A DNA stretch of 6,494 nucleotides. Origin: Chthoniobacter flavus (lineage in GTDB: Bacteria > Verrucomicrobiota > Verrucomicrobiia > Chthoniobacterales > Terrimicrobiaceae). Of this stretch, positions 5,797 to 6,494 are shown piece after piece. The DNA lies in the NCBI GenBank assembly GCA_945903555.1, contig CAMDOJ010000098.1, positions 1 to 6,494 of the forward strand, in the 5' to 3' direction. Both the position numbers and the translations under genes were made by a program. Every line of letters begins with the position of its first letter. Position 1 is the stretch's first letter. The notes below the pieces were generated by a model. That model ran no database searches and was not told the DNA's origin. It saw nothing but the letters and a program-made list of their open reading frames with translations.

Positions 5797-6494
5797 GTGA
5801 GTTACCGAGTTTTTGCCCGCAAATATCGTCCCCAAACCTTCGCTGAAGTTATCGGGCAGGATCATATCACTCGGACACTTCAGAACGCCGTCAATGCTAG
5901 TCGTCTTGCCCAAGCCTATCTTTTTGTCGGCCCGCGCGGCATTGGAAAAACCTCGACGGCCCGTATCTTAGCGAAGGCGCTCAACTGCGTGAATGGCCCC
6001 ACTTCGCAACCTTGCGGAGTGTGCGATGTGTGCAAGGAGATCGCCGAGGGACGCAACCTCGATGTGATCGAGATCGACGGGGCGAGCAACAATGGTGTCG
6101 AAAATATTCGCGACCTTCGCGACAATGCCGCCTACGCACCCACGCGCGGACCATTCAAGATTTACCTCATCGATGAGGTTCACATGCTCAGCACGGGGGC
6201 CTTCAATGCCCTCCTCAAGACTCTGGAGGAACCACCGGCCCATGTGAAATTTATTTTCGCAACCACGGAGGCGCAAAAAGTGCCAGCCACTATTACCAGC
6301 CGCTGCCAGCGCTTTGATCTGCGCCGTATCCCTGCGGAGCTGATTCAAAAACATCTCCTCTATATCGCGGAGAACGAGAAGATCGTTCTCGATGCGGATG
6401 CCGCCGATGCCATTGCGCATGGGGCCGACGGTGGGCTTCGTGATGCTGAGAGCATGCTGGATCAAATGGTCGCCTTCTGTGGAGAGCGGATCAC
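5797..6494 (+). CDS. dnaX: DNA polymerase III subunit gamma/tau (3' partial)
   Basis: Clamp-loader ATPase of the replicative polymerase; it loads the beta clamp and bridges polymerase cores. The visible 232 residues cover the AAA+ domain. ARKYRPQTFAEVIGQDHI is at 7-24 and Walker A GPRGIGKTS at 45-53. Four Cys of the zinc module are at 64, 73, 76 and 79. Walker B IYLIDEVHM is at 122-130, sensor 1 FATTE at 154-158, and the SRC arginine-finger motif SRCQRF at 168-173. The C-terminal part lies beyond the window. The GTG at 5797 gives MSYRVFARKYRP, the usual start of the family; an in-frame ATG at 5764 would add 11 residues (MSWAGTFSVRV) of no family character. No Shine-Dalgarno supports either. 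The frame is closed by a TAA at 5695. A programmed frameshift making the gamma form, if any, would be outside the window. Confidence 0.96.
   Translation, partial: MSYRVFARKYRPQTFAEVIGQDHITRTLQNAVNASRLAQAYLFVGPRGIGKTSTARILAKALNCVNGPTSQPCGVCDVCKEIAEGRNLDVIEIDGASNNGVENIRDLRDNAAYAPTRGPFKIYLIDEVHMLSTGAFNALLKTLEEPPAHVKFIFATTEAQKVPATITSRCQRFDLRRIPAELIQKHLLYIAENEKIVLDADAADAIAHGADGGLRDAESMLDQMVAFCGERI

Overview
The window looks like a chromosomal piece of a Verrucomicrobiota bacterium. Three things suggest this: a long pilus-system protein with the conserved blocks of the Verru_Chthon cassette A / GspK-like family, a DnaX beginning with the MSY-x-V-F-ARKYRP pattern, and weak or absent Shine-Dalgarno sequences at most starts. 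I cannot place it below phylum from sequence alone.

Layout from left to right. (1) Bases 1-3265, plus strand: the 3' part of a large GspK/Verru_Chthon-A-like protein (its prepilin leader lies upstream of the window), followed almost immediately by a small exported protein of unknown function. The two probably form the tail of a pseudopilin/cell-surface operon. (2) Bases 3266-4201: a repeat-rich stretch in which two diverged copies of one intergenic repeat, in opposite orientations, flank a small minus-strand gene for pterin-4a-carbinolamine dehydratase. Palindromic cores of the type GGCATGGCCGTCTCGGCCGTG occur three times here. (3) Bases 4202-5649, minus strand: a translationally coupled pair (ATGA overlap). 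The upstream gene has the fold of a LolD/MacB-type ABC ATPase but has lost every nucleotide-binding and catalytic motif; the downstream gene is a squalene/phytoene synthase family enzyme with both Asp-rich motifs intact. (4) Bases 5797-6494, plus strand: the start of dnaX (DNA polymerase III gamma/tau), divergent from the pseudo-ATPase operon and cut by the window end.

The most interesting items are the pseudo-ABC-ATPase, intact as a reading frame but stripped of Walker A, Q-loop, signature, Walker B and H-loop residues and coupled to an isoprenoid synthase, and the inverted repeat pair around the carbinolamine dehydratase gene.
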